Source of the DNA: Faecalibacterium sp. I4-3-84
Lineage (GTDB): Bacteria > Bacillota > Clostridia > Oscillospirales > Ruminococcaceae
Direction of reading: 5' to 3'
Assembly: GCF_023347255.1 (NCBI RefSeq)
Contig: NZ_CP094466.1
Coordinates: 2,356,001-2,420,000, forward strand
Length of the DNA: 64,000 nt
The position numbers and the translations under genes were made by a program. Within the stretch, counting starts at the first letter, position 1. Every line of letters starts with the position of its first letter. The notes beneath the pieces were generated by a model, which had not been told where the DNA came from, made no database searches, and saw only the letters and a program-made list of their open reading frames with translations. This document shows positions 1 to 7,278 of the stretch, in pieces.

Positions 1-92
1 ATTCTCATATCACCCCTATATTATTTTACATTTCGGGTTTGACTATGAGAACGAAACACAATTTTATGTTTTAGTAGTATTTTATTGCCCGT

Positions 93-129
93 CGGCAAGG
101 TTGCCGATGTTACACGGACAAGGTATAAT
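93..129 (+). promoter_or_regulatory. Promoter of the two-component operon with overlapping palindrome
   Basis: TTGCCG at 101-106 and TATAAT at 124-129 are 17 bases apart. A palindrome, CGGCAA-GG-TTGCCG (93-106), covers the -35 box and could be an operator. This is seen in the sequence; its use is inferred. Confidence 0.5.
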
Positions 130-149
130 AACAGAAAGAAAATTTGAAA

Positions 150-170
150 ACTACACTTTAATCACAAAAA
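150..170 (+). promoter_or_regulatory. Candidate response-regulator site upstream of its own gene
   Basis: ACTACAC-TTT-AATCACAAA at 150-168 matches 2311-2329 in 17 of 19 positions. The second copy lies in front of the lipoprotein gene. The shared motif in front of both transcription units suggests the encoded regulator binds both. A possible -10 box (TATGAT, 173-178) lies just downstream. Confidence 0.45.
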
Positions 171-201
171 TCTATGATACGCTATCTTTGGAGGTGTTAT
201 T

Positions 202-873
202 ATGCAAAGGATTTTAGTCGTTGAGGACGATTTTGATATTCAAGAACTTTTACAGAATTTTTTACAAGAAGCAGGATATGAAGTAGCTGTTGCAAATGAT
301 GGTGTCGAGGCACTATCTTTATTTGCGGGAGAACGATATGACTTGATTGTGTTGGACATTATGCTCCCCAAAATTGACGGTTACGGTGTCTGTGAATTGA
401 TACGCAAACAATCTGATGTTCCTATCATCATGCTAACCGCATTAAGCGGAGAAGAAGATCAGATTAAAGGATTGGATTTGCAGGTGGATGACTACATTAC
501 AAAACCGTTTTCTATGCCTGTCCTGCTCCGCAAAATTGCGGCTGTACTTCGGCGCAGTAACCGGGGAACAGATGAAAAGTATCAAATCATTACTTATGGC
601 AATTTGCGTTTGAACTGTGACGGCTACACCGCCACAGTGGACGGAGCTAATTTTGAACTGACACAAAAGGAATTTGAAATACTGCGGGAACTGCTGACCC
701 ATCAGGGCCGGATATTGACCCGGCAGAACTTGTTGGATAAGCTGTGGCGATATGATTTTTATGGGGACGAGCGTGTTGTTGATACCCATATCAAAAATCT
801 ACGAAAAAAACTGGGAATAGATTTCATTCAAACAATCAGAGGGGTGGGATATAAAGTTGATAAAGAGAATTAA
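202..873 (+). CDS. OmpR/PhoB-family response regulator
   Basis: This is a two-domain transcription regulator of 223 residues. The receiver domain (about 1-118) has the acidic pair D9/D10, the phosphorylation site D52 in VLDIMLP, T79 and K101 in the TKPF motif. The C-terminal winged helix (about 127-221) has the usual FELTQKEFEIL start and ends in the RGVGYKV motif. It should bind direct repeats on DNA when phosphorylated by the kinase whose gene overlaps its end by 17 bases. GGAGG lies ahead of the ATG. The family also holds VanR and drug-responsive regulators, but no resistance gene is nearby, so its signal is unknown. The lipoprotein gene downstream is the likely target. Confidence 0.9.
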   Translation: MQRILVVEDDFDIQELLQNFLQEAGYEVAVANDGVEALSLFAGERYDLIVLDIMLPKIDGYGVCELIRKQSDVPIIMLTALSGEEDQIKGLDLQVDDYITKPFSMPVLLRKIAAVLRRSNRGTDEKYQIITYGNLRLNCDGYTATVDGANFELTQKEFEILRELLTHQGRILTRQNLLDKLWRYDFYGDERVVDTHIKNLRKKLGIDFIQTIRGVGYKVDKEN

Positions 874-2269
874 AGGCAGTCTGTTTGCTAAAGTCTTTAT
901 TCTGACTGTGGCAGTTTTGCTCTGCGTGAGCTTTCTTGTCTATGGCGTTTTGGCTTGGTATATGCCTCAAACCTATTCTAACAATCTCAATGCGGCATTA
1001 GATGAACAGACCAGCGACTTTATTTATGAATTAGAACATATCCGTATGCAGGATAGCGGCGGACTTTTTGATCAGTTTCTTCAAAACACAACAATTAGCA
1101 TGGTGGAGCTTTATACTGCTGATGGTGTTCTGGTGGAAACACCGTCTAACCAAAATAGCTTTAACGATGGGATCACCGGGGAGGCTCTTGGCGGAGCATC
1201 TTATGAAAGTGCGCCGATTATATCCAACAGCTATTACTTCTCATTTGCAGATGATAATAGCCAATATATTTTAACAGTTTACGGAGAAGCCTCTCAAATC
1301 GCAGAACTGCGGCAATCATTTGTAAGCGTATTACCGATTTTGTTTTGCGTTATTCTCCTTGTATCGTTGGCAACTGCTTGGGTGTATTCTCGTATCATTA
1401 CAAACCCGGTATTAAAAATCAGTCGGATTTCTAAAGAAATGTCTGATATGAAGCTGGAATGGCAACTTGAGGAACGCCGTTCTGACGAGCTGGGTGTACT
1501 GGAGAATAGCTTGAATACGCTGTCCCGGAAACTGTCTGCTACCTTGGAGGAGTTGCAAAGTGCAAATCTCCAGCTCCAAAAGGATATTGAACATCAAAAG
1601 GTGCTGGAACGGGCACAACAGGATTTCTTTTCTTCTGCTTCCCATGAACTGAAAACCCCTATCACCATTATCAAGGGTCAATTAGAGGGGATGCTATTGG
1701 GTATAGGGGCATATAAAGACCACGAAAAGTATCTTGCCCGATCCTTGGAAGTTGCGGCTACGCTTGAAACGATGGTGCAGGAAATATTAACGATTTCAAG
1801 GCTGGAAACCAATGTTGATTTCAAAATGGAGCATTTTGATTGTGCTCCCATGATACATGTCTATTTGAGGGAGATTGATGATTTAGTGGCAACAAAAGAA
1901 CTGCAAATACATCTTGCTATACAGTCTCCCGCTTTTATAAACGGGAACAAATTGCTGATTGAAAAGGTGTTCTCCAATTTGATTTCAAATGCTGTAAAGT
2001 ATTCGCCGCATGGAGCAAGCGTTGATATTATTTTGCAAAATACCAACGGACGCTTTTTGTTCTCCGTAGAGAACACAGGTACACATATACCAGAAGATGA
2101 TATTCCCAAATTGTTTGACGCTTTTTATCGTATGGAGCAATCCCGCAGTAGAAGAACAGGCGGTAGCGGCTTAGGGCTTTATATGGTTCAAAGAATTTTA
2201 CAACAACATAACAGCTATTGTGAGGCTTGCAACACAGAAAACGGTGTTAAATTCTTCTTCACGATTTAG
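857..2269 (+). CDS. Sensor histidine kinase
   Basis: This membrane histidine kinase of 470 residues is the partner of the preceding regulator. Its start is a TTG inside the end of the regulator gene, so the two are translationally coupled. Transmembrane helices at about 13-34 and 158-180 enclose an extracellular sensor of about 120 residues with no recognised fold. A HAMP segment (about 180-232) follows. The HisKA motif has H263 in SASHELKTP, and the HATPase domain shows an N box (NLISNAVKYS) and a G box (GSGLGLYMV). It should autophosphorylate H263 and pass the phosphate to D52 of the regulator. The layout resembles VanS-like kinases, but the sensor does not let me name a ligand. Confidence 0.9.
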   Translation: MIKRIKGSLFAKVFILTVAVLLCVSFLVYGVLAWYMPQTYSNNLNAALDEQTSDFIYELEHIRMQDSGGLFDQFLQNTTISMVELYTADGVLVETPSNQNSFNDGITGEALGGASYESAPIISNSYYFSFADDNSQYILTVYGEASQIAELRQSFVSVLPILFCVILLVSLATAWVYSRIITNPVLKISRISKEMSDMKLEWQLEERRSDELGVLENSLNTLSRKLSATLEELQSANLQLQKDIEHQKVLERAQQDFFSSASHELKTPITIIKGQLEGMLLGIGAYKDHEKYLARSLEVAATLETMVQEILTISRLETNVDFKMEHFDCAPMIHVYLREIDDLVATKELQIHLAIQSPAFINGNKLLIEKVFSNLISNAVKYSPHGASVDIILQNTNGRFLFSVENTGTHIPEDDIPKLFDAFYRMEQSRSRRTGGSGLGLYMVQRILQQHNSYCEACNTENGVKFFFTI

Positions 2270-2280
2270 CGGACAATCAA

Positions 2281-2309
2281 CGGCAGGTGAACAACCTGCC
2301 GCTTTTTTT
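2281..2309 (+). terminator. Rho-independent terminator after the kinase gene
   Basis: An 8-bp perfect stem (CGGCAGGT/ACCTGCCG) with a 5-base loop is followed by seven T. It separates the two-component operon from the lipoprotein unit. Confidence 0.85.
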
Positions 2310-2310
2310 A

Positions 2311-2366
2311 ACTACACATAAATCACAAACTAATCCCAAAGGTATCCCAAAATGCTTTGCTATACT
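2311..2366 (+). promoter_or_regulatory. Lipoprotein promoter with three 11-bp direct repeats
   Basis: AATCACAAACT (2321-2331), AATCCCAAAGG (2332-2342) and TATCCCAAAAT (2343-2353) lie at an exact 11-base period. They are followed by a -10 box TATACT at 2361-2366, and there is no good -35 box. OmpR-family regulators commonly bind direct repeats with a period of 10-11 bp over the -35 region, so this reads as an activated promoter. The stretch 2311-2329 repeats the motif at 150-168. Confidence 0.55.
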
Positions 2367-2400
2367 TGGGGTACATTCAAAGAAAGGATTGGTAAACACT

Positions 2401-3273
2401 ATGAGAAGAATGGCATTATGCGCTGCGTCTATGCTCTTATTAGGCTGTTTGGCTGGATGCAGCACGACACCACAGAACAGCCAGGAACAAGGTAATCCCG
2501 TTATCAAGGAAGAAATCAGTCAACCTCTTGGCAGCTCTGAGGCGCTTGGAAACAGCGAGGATAGCTCGGCACTTTCCGCCGCAGACAAAGAAAAAATGTT
2601 TGCACCTTATGAACAATATGGGATGACCTATGATGCGGTCAAAGATGAACTTACCTATAACGGGAATTTGGTTCGATGGTTTGAGGACTATTATCCCATC
2701 GGTAACAATGAAACCGCCGGTATTGATTTTCTAAATGAAAACGGCACAGTGGATGTGTATGCTGTACGGGATTTAGAGAGCTTTTCAAAAGCGGCTGACG
2801 GCTCCGTTGATCCGGCGGGTAAGCTGATTGGCTTAAAAGAGTTTACCCAGCAGGAATTTGACGCACGGGATATTGAGGCGTTGAAAAACAGCACATCCGT
2901 TGCTATGGCAGGAACGCCGCTTGAAGATAGCGAAACTGCAAAGCTCGTTGCAGAGTATGAGGCATTTGGAGTAACCTATGATGCCGAAAAAGATCAGTGG
3001 TATTTCAATGGTGAGGAAGTCCGCTATTTCCGGGATGTTCTCACTTCTAATGGTGAAAGTCTCACCAGCGGAAAATTCCGAGGCGAAATGAGAACGCTTG
3101 GAAGTGGTGTTGGTACAATAGACATTTATACCGTTCGTGATTACGGCCACTTGAACAGCGAACATCACGGAACATTAACTGGCATCGAGAAATACAGTCA
3201 AGAGGAGTTTGACGAGCATACACAGGCCGGAATATCTGGAAACCAATCCATAGGTAATGCAAGCCATAACTAA
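2401..3273 (+). CDS. Lipoprotein with two tandem copies of an unknown domain
   Basis: The ATG at 2401 is chosen because GAAAGG precedes it and a lipoprotein signal peptide starts there: two arginines, a hydrophobic core and a lipobox LAGC with Cys20. The mature protein holds two copies of one domain, about residues 76-165 and 181-275. Each begins YE.(Y/F)G(M/V)TYDA, has a Y(N/F).NG..VR(W/Y)F strand, then T(V/I)D(V/I)Y(A/T)VRD, then G..KLIG or GTLTG, and ends with F(T/S)Q(Q/E)EFD. It should be anchored on the outer face of the membrane. I do not recognise the domain. Its position behind the kinase, under a promoter with regulator-type repeats, suggests it is the system's output or a sensor accessory. 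Confidence 0.75.
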   Translation: MRRMALCAASMLLLGCLAGCSTTPQNSQEQGNPVIKEEISQPLGSSEALGNSEDSSALSAADKEKMFAPYEQYGMTYDAVKDELTYNGNLVRWFEDYYPIGNNETAGIDFLNENGTVDVYAVRDLESFSKAADGSVDPAGKLIGLKEFTQQEFDARDIEALKNSTSVAMAGTPLEDSETAKLVAEYEAFGVTYDAEKDQWYFNGEEVRYFRDVLTSNGESLTSGKFRGEMRTLGSGVGTIDIYTVRDYGHLNSEHHGTLTGIEKYSQEEFDEHTQAGISGNQSIGNASHN

Positions 3274-3293
3274 ACAAAGCATTTAACTGCCGC

Positions 3294-3386
3294 ACGACGG
3301 CAAAAGAAAAAAAGCCGTCGTACAGCAGCCTATCAATACGCCTATTTGAAACGGCGGCTCAATTTTCAGAGCCGCCGTTTCTCTTT
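3294..3386 (+). terminator. Two hairpins ending the lipoprotein unit
   Basis: ACGACGGC/GCCGTCGT (3294-3301/3314-3321) is followed by a stronger 12-bp perfect stem, 3349-3360 with 3369-3380, then CTCTTT. The second has the form of a rho-independent terminator. Confidence 0.6.
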
Positions 3387-3402
3387 GGATATTCAGTAAC
3401 CC

Positions 3403-3486
3403 CACGGCGGCCCATAGGAGGGTGTCGCCGTGTCCATCTTACTTTCTCACAATTCCCATGACCTTCACCAGCTAAAAAAAGCGTAG
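3403..3486 (+). CDS. Possible 18-codon leader ORF with start codon in a hairpin
   Basis: A GTG at 3430 opens an 18-codon frame ending at TAG 3484-3486, with AGGAGG at 3417-3422. CACGGCG (3403-3409) pairs with CGCCGTG (3426-3432), so the start codon lies in a stem and the ribosome site in its loop. The coding frame itself is 3430-3486. The arrangement suggests a translated leader upstream of the sigma-like gene. Coding is unproven. Confidence 0.3.
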
Positions 3487-3599
3487 CTCCCCCTCCGGGA
3501 CAGTCTGACTATGAAGGTACAATATATCAGTACAATTATGATAATGTAATTTCATGCGTCTGCATAGCGTCTTGCTGTGCGGGCGCTTTTTTGTACTTC

Positions 3600-3618
3600 G
3601 AGACAAATTGTCCCGAGG
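3600..3618. repeat. Copy 1 of a 19-bp operator-like repeat
   Basis: GAGACAAATTGTCCCGAGG recurs at 4841-4859 with one change (GAGACAAAGTGTCCCGAGG). The core GAGACA..TGTCCC is a near palindrome. Here it lies about 85 bases ahead of the sigma-like gene; the second copy lies just ahead of the recombinase promoter. Confidence 0.5.
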
Positions 3619-3703
3619 TGCGGGGCGGCTCCCCGGGATGCCGCTCCCCACCGAGCCCCGTTTCGGTCACTCATCCACCCAACACCGAAACGGAGGTTTA
3701 TTT

Positions 3704-4114
3704 ATGACTACAATCAATCTGAAGGATTTTTATTATTGGTACACACAGGATCAGTTTATTGAGGTTTCTGACGAGGTAGCCGAAGTGTTTGTGTCCGATG
3801 CCCGGCACGAAATGGCCTACCAGCGGCGGCTCTCCCGGCATAAGGCGCAGTATTCTCTGGACTGCGATGACGGGATCGAATATTCCGCCTGCCTGCATGA
3901 GCCAACGCCCCAGGAGCTTCTGGAGCGCATGGAGCTGTTCATCCGTCTGTGGAACGCACTCAACTCTTTGCCGGAGATCCAGGGCCGCAGGATTGATGCC
4001 CACATCATTCTTGGAAAGAGCATCAAGGAAATTGCCGAGGCCGAGGGCGTACATGAGGAGTCTGTTCGCCAGTCGATCAAGCGTGGCCTTGAGCGTATGA
4101 AAAAAACTTTTTGA
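3704..4114 (+). CDS. Sigma-70 region 4-like factor of a mobile element
   Basis: The ATG at 3704 has CGGAGG seven bases ahead. The 136-residue protein has an N-terminal part rich in aromatic and acidic residues and a C-terminal helix-turn-helix (about 88-135) with the pattern ALNSLPEIQ..RI.AHIILGKSIKEIAEAEGVHEESVRQSI. That pattern is typical of sigma region 4 DNA-binding domains in short factors on Tn916- and Tn1549-like elements. It lacks region 2, so it is probably a regulator of element genes and not a full sigma factor. It stands alone between two non-coding stretches, with an operator-like repeat upstream. Confidence 0.75.
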   Translation: MTTINLKDFYYWYTQDQFIEVSDEVAEVFVSDARHEMAYQRRLSRHKAQYSLDCDDGIEYSACLHEPTPQELLERMELFIRLWNALNSLPEIQGRRIDAHIILGKSIKEIAEAEGVHEESVRQSIKRGLERMKKTF

Positions 4115-4547
4115 TTTTTTCATTTTCCCCACTTGGAAATGATGAAAAAATGTCTCGGTTTATGAAAGAAGATATTCTTCTTTTCGCAGATAAACAGCGG
4201 CGGCCCCGGGCATAGTCCGGGGAGCCGGGTGGCGGGTGCGCTGTGACTTTTTCTTCGGAAGAACGAGCGAACAACACCAACGCCGCAACTGGGCCGGGCC
4301 GCCCCACGGCCACGATCCGGCATAGGACAGGCTGGCCGCTTGTCCCTCCGGGCTGTCCCCTTATCTGCGAGGGAACGCCGCTTTGAGCATGGTTGTCTTT
4401 GGACAGGGCAAGAAAATGGGAGCGGCGTTCTCTATTTTATACTTACATGGAGTGAGGCAAGAGGGCAGCATCGTTTGGGTGCTGCCCTCTTGCGTTTTCC
4501 CATGATATGCGGGAGGCGTATCCTATTTTTGATAAGGAGGTTTTACC
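4115..4547. other. Non-coding stretch with hairpins inside the element
   Basis: No convincing gene is visible. A T-rich hairpin follows the sigma-like gene (about 4115-4150). GAACGCCGCT (about 4373-4382) pairs with AGCGGCGTTC (about 4421-4430). CAAGAGGGCAGCA (4460-4472) pairs with TGCTGCCCTCTTG (4482-4494), followed by CGTTTT, which is terminator-like. The GC-rich block 4199-4360 could hold a transfer or replication site, but nothing proves it. Confidence 0.4.
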
Positions 4548-4814
4548 GTGAGATTAACGGCAAAGGAACTGGAACAAATGAAAAGCGTTGACATCGGCGC
4601 AGTGGCTCCCGAGTCCCTGCCGGATGTGAGCGGTATGATCTTTGACACCTCTCTCCCCCGGGAGGAGCGGATCGCTCTGTTTTTGCAGGCGGTAGAAAAT
4701 CCATACTGCTTTTGCATCGGCGGGATCGGTGTAAAAATTGAATTTGCGGAAAGCGGGCCGTCCTTGCAGGACACGCTGACGGACTTCCTTCTCCGGCAAA
4801 AAAGCGGGCTGTAA
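4548..4814 (+). CDS. DUF6870-like small protein of the element
   Basis: This 88-residue protein starts at an ATG/GTG cluster after AAGGAGG. It has the pattern E.MKSVDIGAV.PE.LPD, then DTSLPREERI..FL, then NPYCF..GG..VKI.F.., then LQDTL.DFL. I recognise this as close to the DUF6870 family of small proteins found beside recombinases on Firmicutes mobile elements. The family's function is not known to me. It has no signal peptide or membrane segment. It lies between the sigma-like gene and the recombinase. Confidence 0.65.
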   Translation: MRLTAKELEQMKSVDIGAVAPESLPDVSGMIFDTSLPREERIALFLQAVENPYCFCIGGIGVKIEFAESGPSLQDTLTDFLLRQKSGL

Positions 4815-4840
4815 CTTCGGTTATGGCCCGTTTCTACTTT

Positions 4841-4899
4841 GAGACAAAGTGTCCCGAGGCGGAGGCATCCTTGTTGTCCCGCCCGAGCAGAGGTATAAT
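4841..4899 (+). promoter_or_regulatory. Recombinase promoter with operator-like repeat copy 2
   Basis: TTGTTG (4871-4876) and TATAAT (4894-4899) are 17 bases apart. The 19-bp repeat GAGACAAAGTGTCCCGAGG sits at 4841-4859, twelve bases ahead of the -35 box. This is a likely place for excision control by an element regulator. Confidence 0.55.
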
Positions 4900-4930
4900 A
4901 TAGATGTAATGTGATAGGGAAGGAGGAACA

Positions 4931-6613
4931 ATGGCACGAACAAAAAACAGAGGATTGCAACAGAGTTTCTCTCCCTCTTATACCGTCCGCCGCTGGCGGC
5001 TGGGCGCATACATCCGGCTCTCCAAGGAGGACTTGAAAAAGGGAAAGGACGACAGCAACAGCGTCATCAACCAGCGTGATCTGCTCAATGACTTTTACCA
5101 GAAGCATATCGGAGAATTTGAAAGTGTTTCCGAATATGTAGACGATGGACACACAGGAACGGACGCCAACCGGGAGAACTTCCAGCGGCTCCTTTCCGAT
5201 GTAATGAGCGGAAAAATTAACTGCGTGGTAGTAAAAGACCTGTCCCGCTTCGCACGAAATTATAGCGATGCCGGAAGTTTGATCGATAACCTGTTTGTTC
5301 AAATGGGTGTTCGCTTTATCAGCCTTGCTGAGAATGTGGACAGCTACAAGAACCCCGACAGCGTTTCAAATATCATCGTTCCCATTACAAACGTGATGAA
5401 CGATAATTACTGCTATCAGACTTCCAAAAAGATCCGGCAGGTATTTGATTACAAACGGCGCAACGGCCAGTATATCGGAGCATTTGCTCCTTACGGCTAT
5501 GTAAAGCACCCAAAGGACAAGCACAGGCTGATTGTTGATCCCGATGCTGCTGAAAATGTCAAACTCATTTTCACAATGCTTATTCAAGGGTCATCAAAAC
5601 GTGCTATCGCGCTGTACCTGAACGAACACGGCGTACCGAGCCCCTCGGCTTACAAGGTACAAAAGGGCTTGCCTGTTTCGACAAGAGGGTATGACGATCC
5701 TATGTGGGGAGTCCGCATGATCCACTCCATTCTTACCAATCCGACCTACACCGGGGATTTAGCCCAAGGCCGAAGCCGGGTGAAAAGCTACAAGGTACAC
5801 CAGATTGAAGCTGTTCCACGCGAGGAATGGGTGGAAGTGGCTGGAACGCATGAGGCCATTATCGACTATGAAACTTTCGACAAGGTACAGGCTCTCTTAC
5901 AGCGTGATACCCGTACTTCCCCGAAAGGCCGTGAGGTACATTTATTCAGCGGCTTTCTGAAATGTGCCGATTGCGGGCGGGCCATTACCCGATGCGTTGG
6001 CAAGAACAACAATGTATATTATTCTTGCTCAACCTACAAGAACCGTTCCCGGACAGCCTGCACCATGCACTCAATCAAGCATGAACGGCTGGAGGCCGCT
6101 GTTTTGTTCGCTGTACAGCATCAGGTACATTTGGCTGTTTCCTACTCGGAAATCGTCACGCAGATCAATTCCGCTCCAATCAAAAAAAGCCAGTCTTACC
6201 GACTGGACGATCTGATAGCTGCAAAAGAGCGGGAACTGACAAAGATAACACGCTACAAGCAATCTCTTTATCAGGACTGGAAAGACGGTGAAATCACCCA
6301 GCAGGAATACCGGGATATGAAGGCTGACTACGAACGGCAGACTTCTGATATTTCCGCGGTGCTTACCCGGCTGAACGCTGAACGCGCAGAACTGGCAAAC
6401 GGTGTGGACAACGAGCATCCTGCACTGGTAGCCTTTATGAAGTATCAGAACATTGAAGCCCTCAACCGTGAAATCTTGGTTGAACTTGTGGACTATATCA
6501 AGGTCTATGAAAACGGCAATATCAGCGTGAAATTCAAATTTGCTGACGAGCTCCGCAAGATTGCCGAGTACATTGAAATCAACACTACGGAAGATACCAC
6601 AGTAGCGGGCTAA
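4931..6613 (+). CDS. Large serine recombinase (TndX/TnpX type)
   Basis: This 560-residue site-specific recombinase should excise and insert the element. The ATG follows GGAAGGAGG. The resolvase domain (about 22-175) has catalytic Ser31 in YIRLSKED, the DDG.TGT motif and VVKDLSRFARN. The recombinase domain (about 190-300) follows, then a zinc ribbon with paired cysteines C..CGR and YSC (about 345-375), and a coiled-coil DUF4368-type C-terminus (about 425-560). Length and order match TndX/TnpX-like integrases. It is the last gene before the element junction. The frame is intact and all motifs are present, so it is probably active. Confidence 0.93.
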   Translation: MARTKNRGLQQSFSPSYTVRRWRLGAYIRLSKEDLKKGKDDSNSVINQRDLLNDFYQKHIGEFESVSEYVDDGHTGTDANRENFQRLLSDVMSGKINCVVVKDLSRFARNYSDAGSLIDNLFVQMGVRFISLAENVDSYKNPDSVSNIIVPITNVMNDNYCYQTSKKIRQVFDYKRRNGQYIGAFAPYGYVKHPKDKHRLIVDPDAAENVKLIFTMLIQGSSKRAIALYLNEHGVPSPSAYKVQKGLPVSTRGYDDPMWGVRMIHSILTNPTYTGDLAQGRSRVKSYKVHQIEAVPREEWVEVAGTHEAIIDYETFDKVQALLQRDTRTSPKGREVHLFSGFLKCADCGRAITRCVGKNNNVYYSCSTYKNRSRTACTMHSIKHERLEAAVLFAVQHQVHLAVSYSEIVTQINSAPIKKSQSYRLDDLIAAKERELTKITRYKQSLYQDWKDGEITQQEYRDMKADYERQTSDISAVLTRLNAERAELANGVDNEHPALVAFMKYQNIEALNREILVELVDYIKVYENGNISVKFKFADELRKIAEYIEINTTEDTTVAG

Positions 6614-6663
6614 CCCCCGCTACGAACCCCTTTGACAGTGTGTTTTCCTAATAGGCGCTAATC
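6614..6663. other. Right junction (attR-like) of the element
   Basis: The recombinase ends at 6613, and homology to an IS200-type tnpA begins at the CAT codon 6663. The crossover lies in these 50 bases, probably close to 6655-6663. TndX-like enzymes use a short GA core in known cases, but I cannot fix the core without the left end or the empty site. Confidence 0.5.
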
Positions 6664-6986
6664 ATATGCTTGTGTCGATACCGCCCAAACTTGCCGTAGC
6701 AGATTTCATGGGGTATCTCAAAGGGAAGAGTACACTCATGATATTCGAGCGACATGCAAACCTAAAATACAAATACGGAAGGAGAGTGTTCTGGGCGAAA
6801 GGATATTACGTAAATACAGTAGGTGGAAATGAAGCCAAGATCCGCAAATACATTCAGGAACAAGAGTTCAACGATCAGATGTGCGACCAGTTGAGCTTCA
6901 AGGAATACGAAGATCCATTCAAGAATGTAGCTGACTTCGATGATGACGATTCGCCAGAAGTGCCTACAGATAGTATAAGAAAGTAA
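6663..6986 (+). pseudogene. tnpA: IS200/IS605 tnpA, 5'-truncated by the element
   Basis: The frame reads H-MLVSIPP, then GYLKGKS..MIFERH, FWAKGYYV, TVGGNEA and IRKYIQEQ, the hallmark of Y1 (HUH) transposases of the IS200 group. The catalytic tyrosine in KYIQEQ is kept. The N-terminal third, about 65 residues, is missing. The break falls inside the HUH motif: the second histidine (CAT at 6663-6665) remains, and the codon two before it no longer encodes histidine. So the gene is inactive here. Its 5' half is predicted at the far left end of the integrated element. Confidence 0.85.
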
Positions 6987-6988
6987 AA

Positions 6989-7095
6989 GCGACGTCAGTG
7001 TGCGGTTGATGTCGCTCATTGTGCGCCTTTAGGCGCGGCTGGTATTATGGCCCCTATGGGGCCGTTCTGCAAACCCCGCGTTTTCACGCGGGGTT
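6989..7095. repeat. Right-end hairpins of the IS200-type element
   Basis: There is a run of four hairpins: GCGAC/GTCGC (6989-7015), GCGCC-TTTA-GGCGC (7023-7036), GGCCCC-TAT-GGGGCC (7049-7063) and AACCCCGCG/CGCGGGGTT (7072-7095). IS200/IS605 elements have subterminal hairpins that their single-strand transposase recognises. The series ends where the next repeat family begins. Confidence 0.65.
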
Positions 7096-7278
7096 ATGAT
7101 TTTCACGGGAGGGGGTGCAGCGGAAAACGGCATTCAGTTTGTTTGAAGCATCTGCCGGTTGGGACCCTTCCGGTGAAAAAGGGATTCCTGAAAATCCGCA
7201 GATTTTCAGGAATCCCCAATAAAAATAATTATTCCGCTAAAAATGCTCAGAGCAAAGCGGAGAGCATTCAAATGGTAA
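7096..7278. repeat. Covarying-hairpin element, locus 1 (inverted half)
   Basis: A 16-bp perfect stem, 7181-7196 with 7201-7216, closes a CGCA loop. To its left GTGAAAAA is the reverse of the family's TTTTCAC flank. To its right TTCCGCT (7232-7238) is followed by a hairpin, ATGCTC/GAGCAT (7243-7248/7262-7267), around AGAGCAAAGCGGA. The element abuts the end of the pfk gene. The left half of the pair seems replaced by the IS200 end. Confidence 0.7.

Larger units (their letters stand above)
1..6662. mobile_element. Right-hand part of an integrative (probably conjugative) element
   Basis: The block is more AT-rich than the following chromosome and carries a cargo-plus-integration set: two-component system, lipoprotein, short sigma-like factor, DUF6870-like protein and a large serine recombinase as the last gene. 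Large serine recombinases of the TndX/TnpX type usually sit at one end of their element. Directly after the recombinase the sequence enters the middle of an IS200 tnpA reading frame, which marks the right junction between 6614 and 6663. No relaxase or conjugation gene is in view, so transfer ability is inferred. The left end lies outside the window. Confidence 0.7.

Noticed and set aside
202-2269. Naming the two-component system VanR/VanS
   Set aside because: The layout is similar, but no vanHAX-type ligase or dehydrogenase is present and the sensor is not diagnostic.
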